This document shows positions 1 through 8,486 of a stretch of DNA of 64,000 nucleotides, piece after piece. Source of the stretch: Thermoplasmata archaeon. Its GTDB lineage: Archaea; Thermoplasmatota; Thermoplasmata; Lutacidiplasmatales; UBA184. A program made the translations under genes and the position numbers. Below the pieces are notes generated by a model. The model worked only from the letters and a program-made list of their open reading frames with translations. It searched no databases and was not told the DNA's origin. Each line of letters opens with the position of its first letter. Positions within the stretch are counted from its first letter, which is position 1. The DNA lies in the NCBI GenBank assembly GCA_035532555.1, contig DATKQS010000012.1:1-64000 (forward strand). Reading direction: 5' to 3'.

Positions 1-543
1 TACCCGGAGATTTGCCCGGCCAGCTACGGACGCTTTAGGCTCAATAATAATGAGCACCACTCGGGCCGCGGGTATTACCGCGGCGGCTGGCACCCGTCTT
101 ACCCGGCCCTTACTTCTCGAGCTTTTTAGGCTCGAGAACAGCTTACACAAAAGTGTAAGCACTTGGAGTTCCCCCATCGTGGTTGCCCACATTGTGGAGG
201 TTTCGCGCCTGCTGCGTCCCGTAGGACCTGGATTCGTGTCTCAGAATCCATCTCCGGGCGACTTCTCCCAAAGCCCGTACCCGTCTTCGGCTAGGGGGTC
301 CGTAAAACCCCCTACGACCTGATAGGCCGCAGACCCATCCTCGAGCCCCGGAAGATTTTGGCCAGGGAGCCTTCCATCATCCCAGACCTATCGGGTATTA
401 TTCCCAGTTTCCCGGGATTATCCCCGTCTCGAGGGCAGATTGTCCGCGTGTTACTGAGCAGTGCGCCGAGGGCTTACCCCTCTCGACTCGCATGGCTTAA
501 GCGAACTCCAATAGCGGTGCCCGCCGGCAGGATCAACCGGATT
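1..543 (-). rRNA. rrs: 16S ribosomal RNA, 5' part (continues beyond window start)
   Basis: Read on the minus strand, the 5' end begins with the archaeal signature TCCGGTTGATCCTGCCGG (523-540), and the universal 515-533 (E. coli numbering) segment GTGCCAGCCGCCGCGGTAA lies at 75-93. The window therefore holds roughly the first 540 nucleotides of small-subunit rRNA; the rest lies to the left. Just upstream of the mature 5' end is a 6-bp hairpin (ACGCAC/GTGCGT, 545-562) that could belong to the processing stem. The 5' end is placed by similarity to other archaea and may be off by a few bases. No tRNA or 23S gene lies upstream in this window. Confidence 0.97.
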
Positions 544-637
544 TACGCACACTGAAGTGCGTGGGAATACACATTATTCTGGCTACTTGTCGCAACTACT
601 GATCTCTCTACTGGCGGTCGTGTCTTTGCATTAGATG

Positions 638-650
638 AGCTATTTTTCGC
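638..650 (-). promoter_or_regulatory. Putative 16S rRNA promoter (BRE/TATA-like)
   Basis: On the minus strand the sequence reads GCGAAAAATAGC, an A-rich TFB/TBP-type element in an otherwise GC-rich background, about 100 bases upstream of the mature 16S 5' end. Expected transcription start is near 615. Assigned by position and composition only. Confidence 0.4.
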
Positions 651-680
651 GTACGATACTTGCTAATCTCCCCTGTCAGT

Positions 681-833
681 CCCGAGAGGTCACTCCCCGT
701 CTCCAGGGAGGGGATCTCGGGGCTCCACGCCCCATCGGGCCATCGTGTGGCGCCGCCTTGGAATGAGCTCGGATCACGGATCCCCGGCTCGCCGTGGCGA
801 CGCCGCGCTCCACGCTCCCCGAAGGGCGCGTGG
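681..833 (-). other. Hairpin-rich GC-rich zone upstream of 16S (possible structured RNA or rRNA leader)
   Basis: Four consecutive stem-loops can be drawn on the minus strand. The one at 810-833 has arms CCACGCGCCC / GGGAGCGTGG (one mismatch) closed by a C(UUCG)G tetraloop. One lies near 787-805 (TCGCC/GGCGA extended by GGC/GCC). One lies at 719-733 (GGGGC/GCCCC). A long one at 681-721 is closed by CCCGAGA / TCTCGGG. A TTAAATA element at 862-868 would start transcription near 840. No known RNA family (RNase P, SRP) was recognised. The stretch could be an independent noncoding RNA or an extended 16S leader. Confidence 0.3.
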
Positions 834-864
834 TGCGGCTCCGTAAGCCACTCGGGCGTGGTAT

Positions 865-1134
865 TTAACGGCCGCGATGCGCTCGGGGACGGCGGCGCTC
901 GCCCCCTCGACTTCCCTCCGTCCGCCCCATCCGCCCGATCGACTCCGCTTCGCGCGCCCTCGTCGACCTGCTTCGGCCCGCGATGACCTTCAAGTTGATA
1001 GGTGCCACGTTCTGAGAGTTCAGGGCACTCTCCGCGAGAGACGATCCGGCGCGGAACCCGGGCCCGACCTGGTCCGGCAGGTCCGCGAGATACGACCGCA
1101 TGCAGTCGAGATCGATCCGATGCGCGGTCGCCAT
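865..1134 (-). CDS. Hypothetical small protein (89 aa), uncertain
   Basis: An open frame of 89 codons starting at ATG. A TATA-like AATATCTATC lies about 24 bases upstream (1153-1163), the spacing expected for a leaderless archaeal gene. The first 60 codons have strongly GC-biased third positions, as in neighbouring genes. The N-terminal half mixes hydrophobic and acidic residues (e.g. CMRSYLADLPDQVG), while the last 30 residues are rich in Arg and Gly. No family recognised. The opposite strand is also open, so this could be a chance frame in GC-rich DNA between the epimerase and 16S. Confidence 0.35.
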   Translation of the reverse strand: MATAHRIDLDCMRSYLADLPDQVGPGFRAGSSLAESALNSQNVAPINLKVIAGRSRSTRAREAESIGRMGRTEGSRGGERRRPRAHRGR

Positions 1135-1360
1135 GCTTCCCGACGGAGGGCGGGATAGATATTCCTTGTACTTACTTGGAGATCGGGCGGCAGGATCGCC
1201 GACCGGCCGCGGCTCGAGGATGGGAGCGCGCCGAGTCGGCGAGGAACGGGGCCGTTCCGAGTGCCCGGGGGATCAGCGCTTTCCCTGCGCGGGCCTGCGA
1301 TGCATGGAGGGGTTAACCGGACCGGTGGCTCAGGCGCGGTCGGGTACCCCAACGATTCAG

Positions 1361-2314
1361 ATGCGGACAGCGATGGACACCCCGGTCAACCCCGGCAAAG
1401 TGAGGAGGGTGCTCGTGGTCGGGGCCAGCGGTTTCTTGGGCCAATCGGTCGTCCGAGCCTTTTCGAGGGCGGGTTATGAGGTTCGGGGCCTCGTCCGCGA
1501 TCCCGTCAAAGGGGCTTGCGTCGGTGAGGACGGAGGAACCCCGGTCGTCGGGGACGTTCTGGATGTTCGAGCGGTGCGGAATGCCGCGGCGGGCTGCTCC
1601 GGGATCATCCACCTGGCCGCCAACCCTCCCGTGGAGTGGGATTCGGCGCGAGTGCGGGTCGAGGGCACCCGGAATCTCGTGGATGCTGCGCGTCGGCAGG
1701 GAGTCGCTCGCCTCGTGATCGGCTCGGGCTACTGGGTCTACCGGGGGCAGCCGGAGCTCATTGACGAAGACTCACCGGTGGAGCCTCGCGGCGAGTCGCA
1801 GATCAATTACGACGCCGAGCGGGAAGGACTGGAGGCGAACCGGGTAGGCGGTCTCCAAGTGCTGGTGGTCCGACCCGGGATGGTGTACGGAAACGGGTCG
1901 TGGTTCCGCGGCCTGGCAGAAGCGATCCGCGCTCGCGAGTACCGGGTCGTCGGTGGAGGCACGAACCACTGGTCGTTCATCGACCGGTGGGACGTGGGAA
2001 CCGCGTTCCAAGCTGTCCTCGAGTCGGGAATCGCAGGCGAAGTGTACAACGCCGTGGACGGGCATCCGGCTCCCCTTCGAGAGTTTGCCGACTTCATCGC
2101 GGCCAATCTCGAGGTACCGCCCCCGAAGACTGTGACCCTGGAAACGGCGGAACGCGAAATGGGAGAGGTCGTGGCCCGCCATCTCGCCGCCGACCGGCCC
2201 TCTTCGGCCGGCAAGCTGCGGAGACTGGGCTGGAAGCCGCGGATCGCGAGCTATCGCGACGGGGTCCCCGAGCTGCTTCGGGAGATGTTCCCCCGTAACG
2301 GCACGACTCCGTAG
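1361..2314 (+). CDS. NAD(P)-dependent epimerase/dehydratase (extended SDR)
   Basis: A 317-aa protein with the Rossmann nucleotide-binding motif GASGFLG at residues 21-27, typical of extended short-chain dehydrogenases that epimerise or dehydrate nucleotide sugars. The usual YxxxK catalytic pair appears as YDAER (Tyr150, Arg154), so Lys is replaced by Arg. The segment VVRPGMVYGNG after it is the normal substrate-domain entry. A TATA-like GGTTAACC at 1311-1318 sits about 45 bases before the first ATG; an ATG four codons further in is equally possible. The gene is monocistronic, and its substrate cannot be predicted from sequence. Confidence 0.85.
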   Translation: MRTAMDTPVNPGKVRRVLVVGASGFLGQSVVRAFSRAGYEVRGLVRDPVKGACVGEDGGTPVVGDVLDVRAVRNAAAGCSGIIHLAANPPVEWDSARVRVEGTRNLVDAARRQGVARLVIGSGYWVYRGQPELIDEDSPVEPRGESQINYDAEREGLEANRVGGLQVLVVRPGMVYGNGSWFRGLAEAIRAREYRVVGGGTNHWSFIDRWDVGTAFQAVLESGIAGEVYNAVDGHPAPLREFADFIAANLEVPPPKTVTLETAEREMGEVVARHLAADRPSSAGKLRRLGWKPRIASYRDGVPELLREMFPRNGTTP

Positions 2315-2807
2315 GGGCGATCCGTTCGAGTCCCGCACCAGACTCCTCCGCCCACCATCACGGATCGCGCATCGTCGCGGGCGACCCTTCCTCCGGCTTC
2401 ACCCGACTACAGGTCCAGACTCAATCGGGTAGAACAATCGAACGTACACCCACCCCCTAAGTGCGCGTCGCAATCCCCCGGACCTGGGTCGCCCACCTGC
2501 GCCAGCGACGGCGCATCCTTTGGGGTCACCTCCAGGCCCGGGACACTTTCGGCCAGGCGCCAGGGACTTTCCGCACTTTACGCCGCCCATCACCCGGCCT
2601 GGGCGCTCCGCGTCATGCGGGAGGAAGCCTCTGGGCGTCAACTGGGATTCCGAGCTACGCTATTGCCCGTCGCGGGAGAACTCCTCGCGGCGACCGCCGC
2701 GATGTGCGACCGGGGACTCGGACGACACTCCCACGAGGTGTGGAGGCGGGTGGTCGTCTCGCCTCAGTGACCGCCCGGGATCTGCCCGTCTTCGGCCCCG
2801 GCCGGAT
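2315..2807. other. Intergenic stretch with no recognised gene
   Basis: About 490 bases between the convergent epimerase and HAD genes. No open frame here has a promoter, recognisable motifs or a plausible start. A T-arm-like string and a CR-I-like string (see rejected observations) do not fold into a tRNA or RNase P RNA. Nothing else supported. Confidence 0.5.
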
Positions 2808-3521
2808 CTACGACGGAGGGCGCTCCTCGAGCTGCCGCACGACGATGGGGACCTCGAGGAGCGACGTGATCTCGGGCGGATCGTCCCCGAACCCGGTTCC
2901 GTCCCGGTGGAGCCACACCGAGTGGAGCCCGGCCGCCGCCGCGGCCTTGGCGTCGGTGTAGGCTAGGTTTCCCACGTACAACGATTGGTCGGGGCGCACC
3001 CCCATGCGGCTCACGGCCCGGTGGAACAGCTCCGGGTTCGGTTTCGCCACCCGTTCGGTGCCCGAGGAGACGATGCACGCGAAATGATGGAGGATCCCAG
3101 CGTTCGTTAGGATCTCTCGAACGCTCTCCTCGCTGCGCGAGTTCGACACGACGCCCATCTCCCGGTGCTCGGCGGCGAGGAGCTCGAGACAGCGTCGGGC
3201 GTCGGAGAACAGACGGAGGGGCCGCGCACTCCCCTCCAGCCTCGCTCCCCAGTCGTGCACGAACTTCTCGGCGACCGGGACGCTCACTTCCCGTCCGCTC
3301 GCGCGCTCGAGGGTACGCTGCCAGAACTCGACGTGCGTGACCCGTTCGGGAGTGTCCGTCTCTCGCTCGACCTCGGCGAAGGCGTGCGCGAGGTCCTCCG
3401 GATCGAACTCGATATAGAGATGGCGCGCGAGCTCGGTCCAGCCCGCGTAGTCGCGCTCGTCGATCAGCGTGCCGCCCAGATCGAAGAGCACGGCCCGGAT
3501 CGCCGTGCGGTCCACCTCCAT
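2808..3521 (-). CDS. HAD-superfamily hydrolase
   Basis: A 237-aa protein of the haloacid dehalogenase fold, probably a phosphatase acting on a small metabolite. Motif I is LFDLGGT with nucleophile Asp14; the second Asp of the classical DxDxT is Gly, as in many dehalogenase-like members. Motif II is VVSNS, motif III the Lys in VAKPNPE, and motif IV is GNLAYTD. The ATG at 3521 is preceded by GGAGG 13 bases upstream; an in-frame ATG nine codons earlier (3548) is an alternative. It lies about 80 bases downstream of the nusA gene on the same strand and may be read through from the RNA polymerase operon. Substrate unknown. Confidence 0.85.
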   Translation of the reverse strand: MEVDRTAIRAVLFDLGGTLIDERDYAGWTELARHLYIEFDPEDLAHAFAEVERETDTPERVTHVEFWQRTLERASGREVSVPVAEKFVHDWGARLEGSARPLRLFSDARRCLELLAAEHREMGVVSNSRSEESVREILTNAGILHHFACIVSSGTERVAKPNPELFHRAVSRMGVRPDQSLYVGNLAYTDAKAAAAAGLHSVWLHRDGTGFGDDPPEITSLLEVPIVVRQLEERPPS

Positions 3522-3601
3522 GGGCGGGGTGGGGCCTCCGAGGGCCATCAACTTGACGGATGCCCCGGTGCCGGGGTAGATCCTTCCCGGGAACCGTGCG
3601 A

Positions 3602-4027
3602 CTACGCCACGGAGACGCTGACGATGTCAGTGTGCCGGACCAAGATCGCGCGGGCGATCTTGAGCTGCTTGCCTTGCTTGCCAATCGCGCGGGCCTTCCA
3701 GACCGGATCGACCGTCACCGTCACGTGCCGGCCCCGCTCCTTCGGCGCGAACTCGACCTTGATCGGATGGTACGGGTAGAACACGTTGAGCGCGAGCCGG
3801 GCCGGATCGTCCGAGTACTCGACGACCACGATCTCCTTCTTGAGCATCGTCTTCAGGCGCTCGACCAGCACCCCGCCGGGCCCGATCGCCTTGCGCAGAT
3901 CCTCCGGGGGGATCAGGAAGATCCGCTTGTCCTCGGCCTCGAGGCAGTCCTTGACCTGGGCGCCCGTCGCCTCCTCGAAGAGACGGATGTAGGCGATCGT
4001 CTCGTTGTCGAGCGTGATCTCCGGCAT
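3602..4027 (-). CDS. nusA: Archaeal NusA-like KH-domain transcription factor
   Basis: A 141-aa RNA-binding protein of the archaeal NusA family, consisting of two KH domains without the S1 and N-terminal domains of bacterial NusA. The KH signature IGPGGVLVERL lies near residues 48-58, and a second glycine loop is AIGKQGKQL near 113-121. It is thought to act in transcription elongation or termination, or in rRNA metabolism. It sits at the end of the rpoH-rpoB-rpoA1-rpoA2-rpl30e operon, its conserved place in Euryarchaeota. The usual following genes (rps12, rps7, elongation factors) are not present here. Confidence 0.95.
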   Translation of the reverse strand: MPEITLDNETIAYIRLFEEATGAQVKDCLEAEDKRIFLIPPEDLRKAIGPGGVLVERLKTMLKKEIVVVEYSDDPARLALNVFYPYHPIKVEFAPKERGRHVTVTVDPVWKARAIGKQGKQLKIARAILVRHTDIVSVSVA

Positions 4028-4052
4028 GGGGAAGGGGTTCGGCGTTTCTCGA

Positions 4053-4349
4053 CTAACCGGTTTCGAGGGTGAGGATCGCGCTCGATCCCGGATCGAGGAT
4101 CGCCATCGCGCTGATCGGGTGGGGTCGACCGCAGGCCTGGCCGAGGTCGACCGCGGTGCCTTCGTAGTGATAGATCGGAGCGGAGCCGATCTTGCGACCG
4201 GTCCGGAGCGCCTCGTCCGGGCAGCTGGTAGCTACGATCACGAGCCGGGCCTTCTTGGATTCGGCGGCGGCCCGGGTCTCGGTCACCCCGATGCGGACGG
4301 TGCCGGTCTCGAGCGCGACCTTCAGCGCGTGGGCGAGATCCATGTTCAA
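4053..4349 (-). CDS. rpl30e: 50S ribosomal protein eL30 (L30e)
   Basis: A 98-aa member of the L7Ae/L30e kink-turn RNA-binding family and component of the large ribosomal subunit. The alternating [14 protein letters not shown] and [11 protein letters not shown] segments match the family core that binds K-turn RNA. Its start overlaps the rpoA2 stop by ATGA, so translation is coupled to RNA polymerase A''. The position between rpoA2 and nusA is the standard archaeal arrangement. Length is normal (about 100 aa). Confidence 0.93.
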   Translation of the reverse strand: MNMDLAHALKVALETGTVRIGVTETRAAAESKKARLVIVATSCPDEALRTGRKIGSAPIYHYEGTAVDLGQACGRPHPISAMAILDPGSSAILTLETG

Positions 4350-5689
4350 GCCACCTCCTCGGTCCCATGCGTCGGCGTGCCGGTCGCGGCGGCCGTTGCG
4401 GCGGGGCTGGCGGGCGGGGGCACGACTCCCGGGGGTAGCGCGGTTCGGATGGGCCGGTAGACGAGGTTCACGGCCCCGGTGCCGAGCGTGATCGGCTGGC
4501 CGACGATGATGTTCTCCGCGACGCCGCGCAACTCGTCCGTCTCACCGGTGATCGCGGCGTGCAACAGGTGCGCCGCCGTGATCTCGAAGGCGGCGCGAGC
4601 GAGCACGCTCGTCTTCTTGCCCGAGATCCCGTGGCGGCCGATCGCGCGGATGTCGCCTTCGTTGGTCATCATGTCGCTCACGAGCATCAGGTGACGCACG
4701 TCGACCCCGAGTCCCTGCTCGCCGAGCGTGCGGCTCGCTTCATGGATGAGGGCCGTCCGGGCGGCCTCGACGCCGAACACACGGTAGATCTCGAAGACCG
4801 AGTTGGTGGTCGTGCGCGCAGCGTCCACCCCGGGGATCTCGAGCACGCCGTCCAGGTTCGATCCCTCGGTGTAGATGACGTACTCGTCCTTCTCCTTGCG
4901 GATCAGCGCGCGCTTGATGCCGGTCACGCCCTTGATGCGGACCGCCTTGGCCTCCTCGCTCGCGAGGAGCAGCTTCTTGAACGGCATCTCCTCCACGGCC
5001 TCCTCCTTCTTCGTCTTCGTGGCCGTGCCGCGATCGTGGAGGTGGATCTCGAGCGAGCGCGTCTCCCCGCCACCCGAGCCGGGCCGGATCTCGAACATCC
5101 GGGAGTCGAGGTTCTCCGCGAGCGCCGCCTCGATGTCCGCCCGCTTGACGCCGCGCGTGTGCAGCAGCGAGCCCTGAGGAGAGATAACGACCTTGAGTTC
5201 CTCGACGACGGTACCGACCGACGCGACATCGGGCAACGTCGTGACCTCGATCCGGAGCGCGATCTCCTGGACCGCTTCGCGGTTCGATCGCAGCTTCGGA
5301 TCGACGTAGACGGTCATCATCGGCGTGGATGGGACCCTCCGCGCGTCGACGAGCTCGATCAGACGCGGGAGTCCGAGCGTCACGTTCATCTCGGCGACTC
5401 CAGCGTAGTGGAACGTACGCAGGGTCATCTGCGTCCCCGGCTCGCCGATCGACTGCGCGGCGACGATCCCGACGGACTCGTGCGGGTCGACGAGCGCCTT
5501 GTGGAATCGCTGGGCGACCTCGCGCACGATCTTCGTGGTCTCGCTGGTCGAGAGCTTCTGGCGCAGGAGGCGCTCCTTGAGCTCGGTGACGAGCGACGGG
5601 GGGAACCGGATACCCTCCTTCCGGGCGATCTCGTCGATCTTGTGGCTGAGCGCCTCGCGTCCGCTTCCCTTCTCTTCGACCATCTTCAT
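4346..5689 (-). CDS. rpoA2: DNA-directed RNA polymerase subunit A''
   Basis: A 447-aa C-terminal portion of the largest RNA polymerase subunit. It starts at the usual archaeal split point and carries the trigger-loop/bridge region ([17 protein letters not shown] near residues 76-92), followed by the cleft and jaw segments. The last 30 residues form a Pro/Ala/Thr-rich tail not needed for the fold. Its ATG overlaps the rpoA1 stop (ATGA), coupling synthesis of the two halves that assemble into one functional beta'-like unit. The C-terminus likewise overlaps eL30. Confidence 0.98.
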   Translation of the reverse strand: MKMVEEKGSGREALSHKIDEIARKEGIRFPPSLVTELKERLLRQKLSTSETTKIVREVAQRFHKALVDPHESVGIVAAQSIGEPGTQMTLRTFHYAGVAEMNVTLGLPRLIELVDARRVPSTPMMTVYVDPKLRSNREAVQEIALRIEVTTLPDVASVGTVVEELKVVISPQGSLLHTRGVKRADIEAALAENLDSRMFEIRPGSGGGETRSLEIHLHDRGTATKTKKEEAVEEMPFKKLLLASEEAKAVRIKGVTGIKRALIRKEKDEYVIYTEGSNLDGVLEIPGVDAARTTTNSVFEIYRVFGVEAARTALIHEASRTLGEQGLGVDVRHLMLVSDMMTNEGDIRAIGRHGISGKKTSVLARAAFEITAAHLLHAAITGETDELRGVAENIIVGQPITLGTGAVNLVYRPIRTALPPGVVPPPASPAATAAATGTPTHGTEEVA

Positions 5690-8475
5690 TCGCCTCCGAA
5701 CTCGGGTCCCTCTTCGGGTGCCCCGACCTCTTCGGTCTCCTCCTCTTCCTCGGATTCCTCGAGCTGGGCCTCGGCCTGCAGATCCATCTCTTCCTCGGTG
5801 ACGGGCGGCGTCCCGTCGGGGGAGTCAGGTCCGCCCTTGCCGCTCGGGCGGACCCGGCGGCCGAGCACGCGTTCGACGATCTCATCGATCGCGACCGGGC
5901 GTCCCTGGTAAGAGCGCGTCGGGTCGATGCCGTCCTCTCCGTACTCGTACTGGATGATCGTGCCGGCCGTGTTGCGGACGGTCCCGTCCGCGGCGACCTT
6001 GAGGTCCTCGAGGGCGTTGATCAAGCGGCGCTGCATGTATCCCGACCGACTCGTTCGAACGGCCGTATCGACCAGCGACTCCCGGCCTCCCATCGAGTGG
6101 AAGAAGTACTCCGTCGGGGAGAGCCCGCTCTTGTAGTTGGAGCTAACGAACCCCCGGGCATCGGCCCCGAGGTCCCCCCGCTCGAAGTGCGGGAGCGTGC
6201 GGCGCACATAGCCCCGCATCAGCCGCTCTCCTCGGACGGACTGCTGACCGACCGCGCCGGCCATCTGCGTCAGATTGAGCATCGAACCGCGGGCCCCGGA
6301 CTTCGCGAGGATCACGGCGGGGTTCTCCAGCCCCAGGTATCGACCCGCGATCTCGCCCGCAGCGTCCCGCGCCTGTCCGAGCTCGCGTCGTACCATCACC
6401 TCGAGCGTCTCTTCCAGCGAGCGCCCGGGCATCTGCTCGAGCTCCCCCTTGCGGTACTGCTCGACCAGTTCGCCGACCTGGTTCCGAGCGGCCTCGAGCG
6501 ACTTGCGGATCTCCTTGCGCGCGTTCTCGGGAACGTCCTCGTCATCGATACCGGTCGAGAGGCCCTTCAAGCCCATCGCGGTGATCGACAAGCGGCTCAT
6601 CTCATCGAGGAACTGGCGCGCGCGCCCCATTCCGTAGTTGCGCGCGATCGCGTCCAGGACGGCTCCCTTCTCGTAGGCGATCGCCTTCTTGTCAATCGTC
6701 CCGGCCTTGAGGATCCCGTTCTCGATGATGACGGTCGAGTCGGGGTTCGACCCCGGGGTCGCTCCATCGCCCTTCGACCAGATGTTCGAACGGAACTCGA
6801 GCGTCAGATCGCTCGGGAGGGTCAGGCTGAACAGCTGCTTCCCGAGCCAGTACGGCACGCCGTTCTTGTCCTTCCCCGCAGGGGGAGGCATCGGGTAGTT
6901 GAGCTTCGAGAGCAGGTAGGTGACCTCGTTCTCGTTGAAGGACGGGTTCTGGTAGGTCAGCAAGAAGGCTGCGGTGATGTGGTCGTGCAGCATCCCGATG
7001 ATCGGTCCGCCGTACCGAGGCGAGAGGATGTGCTCCTCCACCTTCATCAGGACCTTCGCTTCCGCGCGGGCCTCCTGGCTCTGGAGGACGTGCAGGTTCA
7101 TCTCGTCGCCGTCGAAGTCGGCATTGTACGGCGGGCAGTCACACAGGTTGAAGCGGAACGTCTTGTGCGGCAGAATGCGGACCGTGTGGGCCATCATGCT
7201 CATCCGGTGCAGGCTCGGCTGCCGGTTGAACAGGACGATGTCGCCGTCGACCAGCTGGCGCTCAACGACGCAGCCGGGGGAGAGAAGCTCCGCGCACGCC
7301 TCAGAGTTCTTTTCCATCACCTTGATGCGTTGTCCGTCCTCGCGGATGAGGTAGTTGACCCCGCAGCGGTATCGGCCGTCCTCGGTCGGTGGGGGCGTCG
7401 GGCCGCGCTTGACGAGTTCGCGCGCGATCTCCTGGTTGTGCGCGGTGACCTCGAGCGGAACGGTGAGCCCCCGTGCGATCTCTGCGGGGACTCCGACCTC
7501 GTTGATCGACAGCAACGGGTCCGGGCTGATCACCGTGCGGGCGGAGAAGTTCACCCGCTTTCCCGAGAGGTTCGAACGGAAGCGGCCGTCCTTGCCCTTC
7601 AGGCGCTGGGCGAGGGTCTTGAGGGGACGGCCCGACCGGTGACGGGCGGGAGGGATGCCGCTCGTCTGGTTGTCGAAGTACGTGGTGATGTGGTACTGCA
7701 GGAGCTCCCACAGATCCTCGACGACCAATTGCGGCGCGCCCATGTCGCGGTTCTCGCGCAGGCGCTGGTTGATCCGCAGCACGTCCACGAGCTTGTGGGT
7801 CAGATCGTCCTCGCTACGCTCCCCGCTCTCGAGCGTGATCGATGGCCGCACCTGGACCGGCGGAACGGGAAGGACCGTGAGCACCATCCACTCCGGGCGC
7901 CCGAACTTCGGGTTCAGGCCCAGGTGTAGGACGTCCGCATCGGGGATCCGTTCGAGGCGGGCGCGGACCTCCTTCGGAGTGATCTTGTGCCCGTTCTCAC
8001 GGAACGTGGTGGGCTTGTCGAGCAGGATCCGCTGCTGGATCTCGTGGCAGTGGGGGCAAGCGCGCTCCTCCTTCGGCTCGCGCGTGCGCACGACGACGCC
8101 CTCCTCGCCCTCGCCGGCGGCGCTCTCGGCGCGCGGGGAAGGGGCGCTCGGCAGGAGCCGACCGCAGGCCCGGCACGTGGATTGCAAGAGGCGCTTGATC
8201 TCCTTCGCATACCCGACGTGGATGACCGGCATGGCGAGCTCGATGATCCCGAAGTGGCCCGGGCACTCGTTGACCCGCCCCCCGCAGGTGCGGCAGCGCA
8301 GGTTCGGTTCGATCACGCCGAGATGGAGATCCATCAGACCCATCTCGATGGGGAACCCGTCGTCGTCGTAGGTGTCGGCCGTGATGATCTTCGCGCCGCT
8401 CATGCGCCGGATCTCGTCCGGTGACAGGAAGGCGAACTGGAGGCTCTTGATCCGCTTGGATAGACCCTGCGCCAT
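5686..8475 (-). CDS. rpoA1: DNA-directed RNA polymerase subunit A'
   Basis: A 929-aa catalytic subunit of RNA polymerase. The invariant active-site loop [13 protein letters not shown], whose Asp residues hold the catalytic magnesium, is present, as are N-terminal zinc-binding Cys/His motifs ([16 protein letters not shown]) and a second pair, CRACG and CPHCH. The chosen ATG gives [16 protein letters not shown], the normal N-terminus, and is preceded by GGAGG eight bases upstream; the frame remains open 61 codons further but inside rpoB. An acidic Glu-rich tail ends the protein. rpoB lies 11 bases upstream. Confidence 0.98.
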   Translation of the reverse strand: MAQGLSKRIKSLQFAFLSPDEIRRMSGAKIITADTYDDDGFPIEMGLMDLHLGVIEPNLRCRTCGGRVNECPGHFGIIELAMPVIHVGYAKEIKRLLQSTCRACGRLLPSAPSPRAESAAGEGEEGVVVRTREPKEERACPHCHEIQQRILLDKPTTFRENGHKITPKEVRARLERIPDADVLHLGLNPKFGRPEWMVLTVLPVPPVQVRPSITLESGERSEDDLTHKLVDVLRINQRLRENRDMGAPQLVVEDLWELLQYHITTYFDNQTSGIPPARHRSGRPLKTLAQRLKGKDGRFRSNLSGKRVNFSARTVISPDPLLSINEVGVPAEIARGLTVPLEVTAHNQEIARELVKRGPTPPPTEDGRYRCGVNYLIREDGQRIKVMEKNSEACAELLSPGCVVERQLVDGDIVLFNRQPSLHRMSMMAHTVRILPHKTFRFNLCDCPPYNADFDGDEMNLHVLQSQEARAEAKVLMKVEEHILSPRYGGPIIGMLHDHITAAFLLTYQNPSFNENEVTYLLSKLNYPMPPPAGKDKNGVPYWLGKQLFSLTLPSDLTLEFRSNIWSKGDGATPGSNPDSTVIIENGILKAGTIDKKAIAYEKGAVLDAIARNYGMGRARQFLDEMSRLSITAMGLKGLSTGIDDEDVPENARKEIRKSLEAARNQVGELVEQYRKGELEQMPGRSLEETLEVMVRRELGQARDAAGEIAGRYLGLENPAVILAKSGARGSMLNLTQMAGAVGQQSVRGERLMRGYVRRTLPHFERGDLGADARGFVSSNYKSGLSPTEYFFHSMGGRESLVDTAVRTSRSGYMQRRLINALEDLKVAADGTVRNTAGTIIQYEYGEDGIDPTRSYQGRPVAIDEIVERVLGRRVRPSGKGGPDSPDGTPPVTEEEMDLQAEAQLEESEEEEETEEVGAPEEGPEFGGE

Positions 8476-8486
8476 CGTGGAACCTC

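Noticed and set aside
1100-1360. Upstream extension of the epimerase frame by about 87 codons
   Set aside because: Extension is Arg/Gly-rich with no similarity to SDR proteins; a TATA-like element at 1311-1318 lies inside it.
2318-2350. T-arm-like string GTTCGAGTCCCGCACCA just after the epimerase gene, ending in ACCA
   Set aside because: No matching T-stem 5' half, anticodon arm or acceptor partner in either orientation, even allowing a T-loop intron of the kind seen in the Lys and Gly genes.
2562-2574. Minus-strand GCGGAAAGTCCC resembles conserved region I of RNase P RNA
   Set aside because: No conserved region V, no ACAGAA element and no terminal P1 helix could be found at the expected distances; a 12-base match is likely chance.
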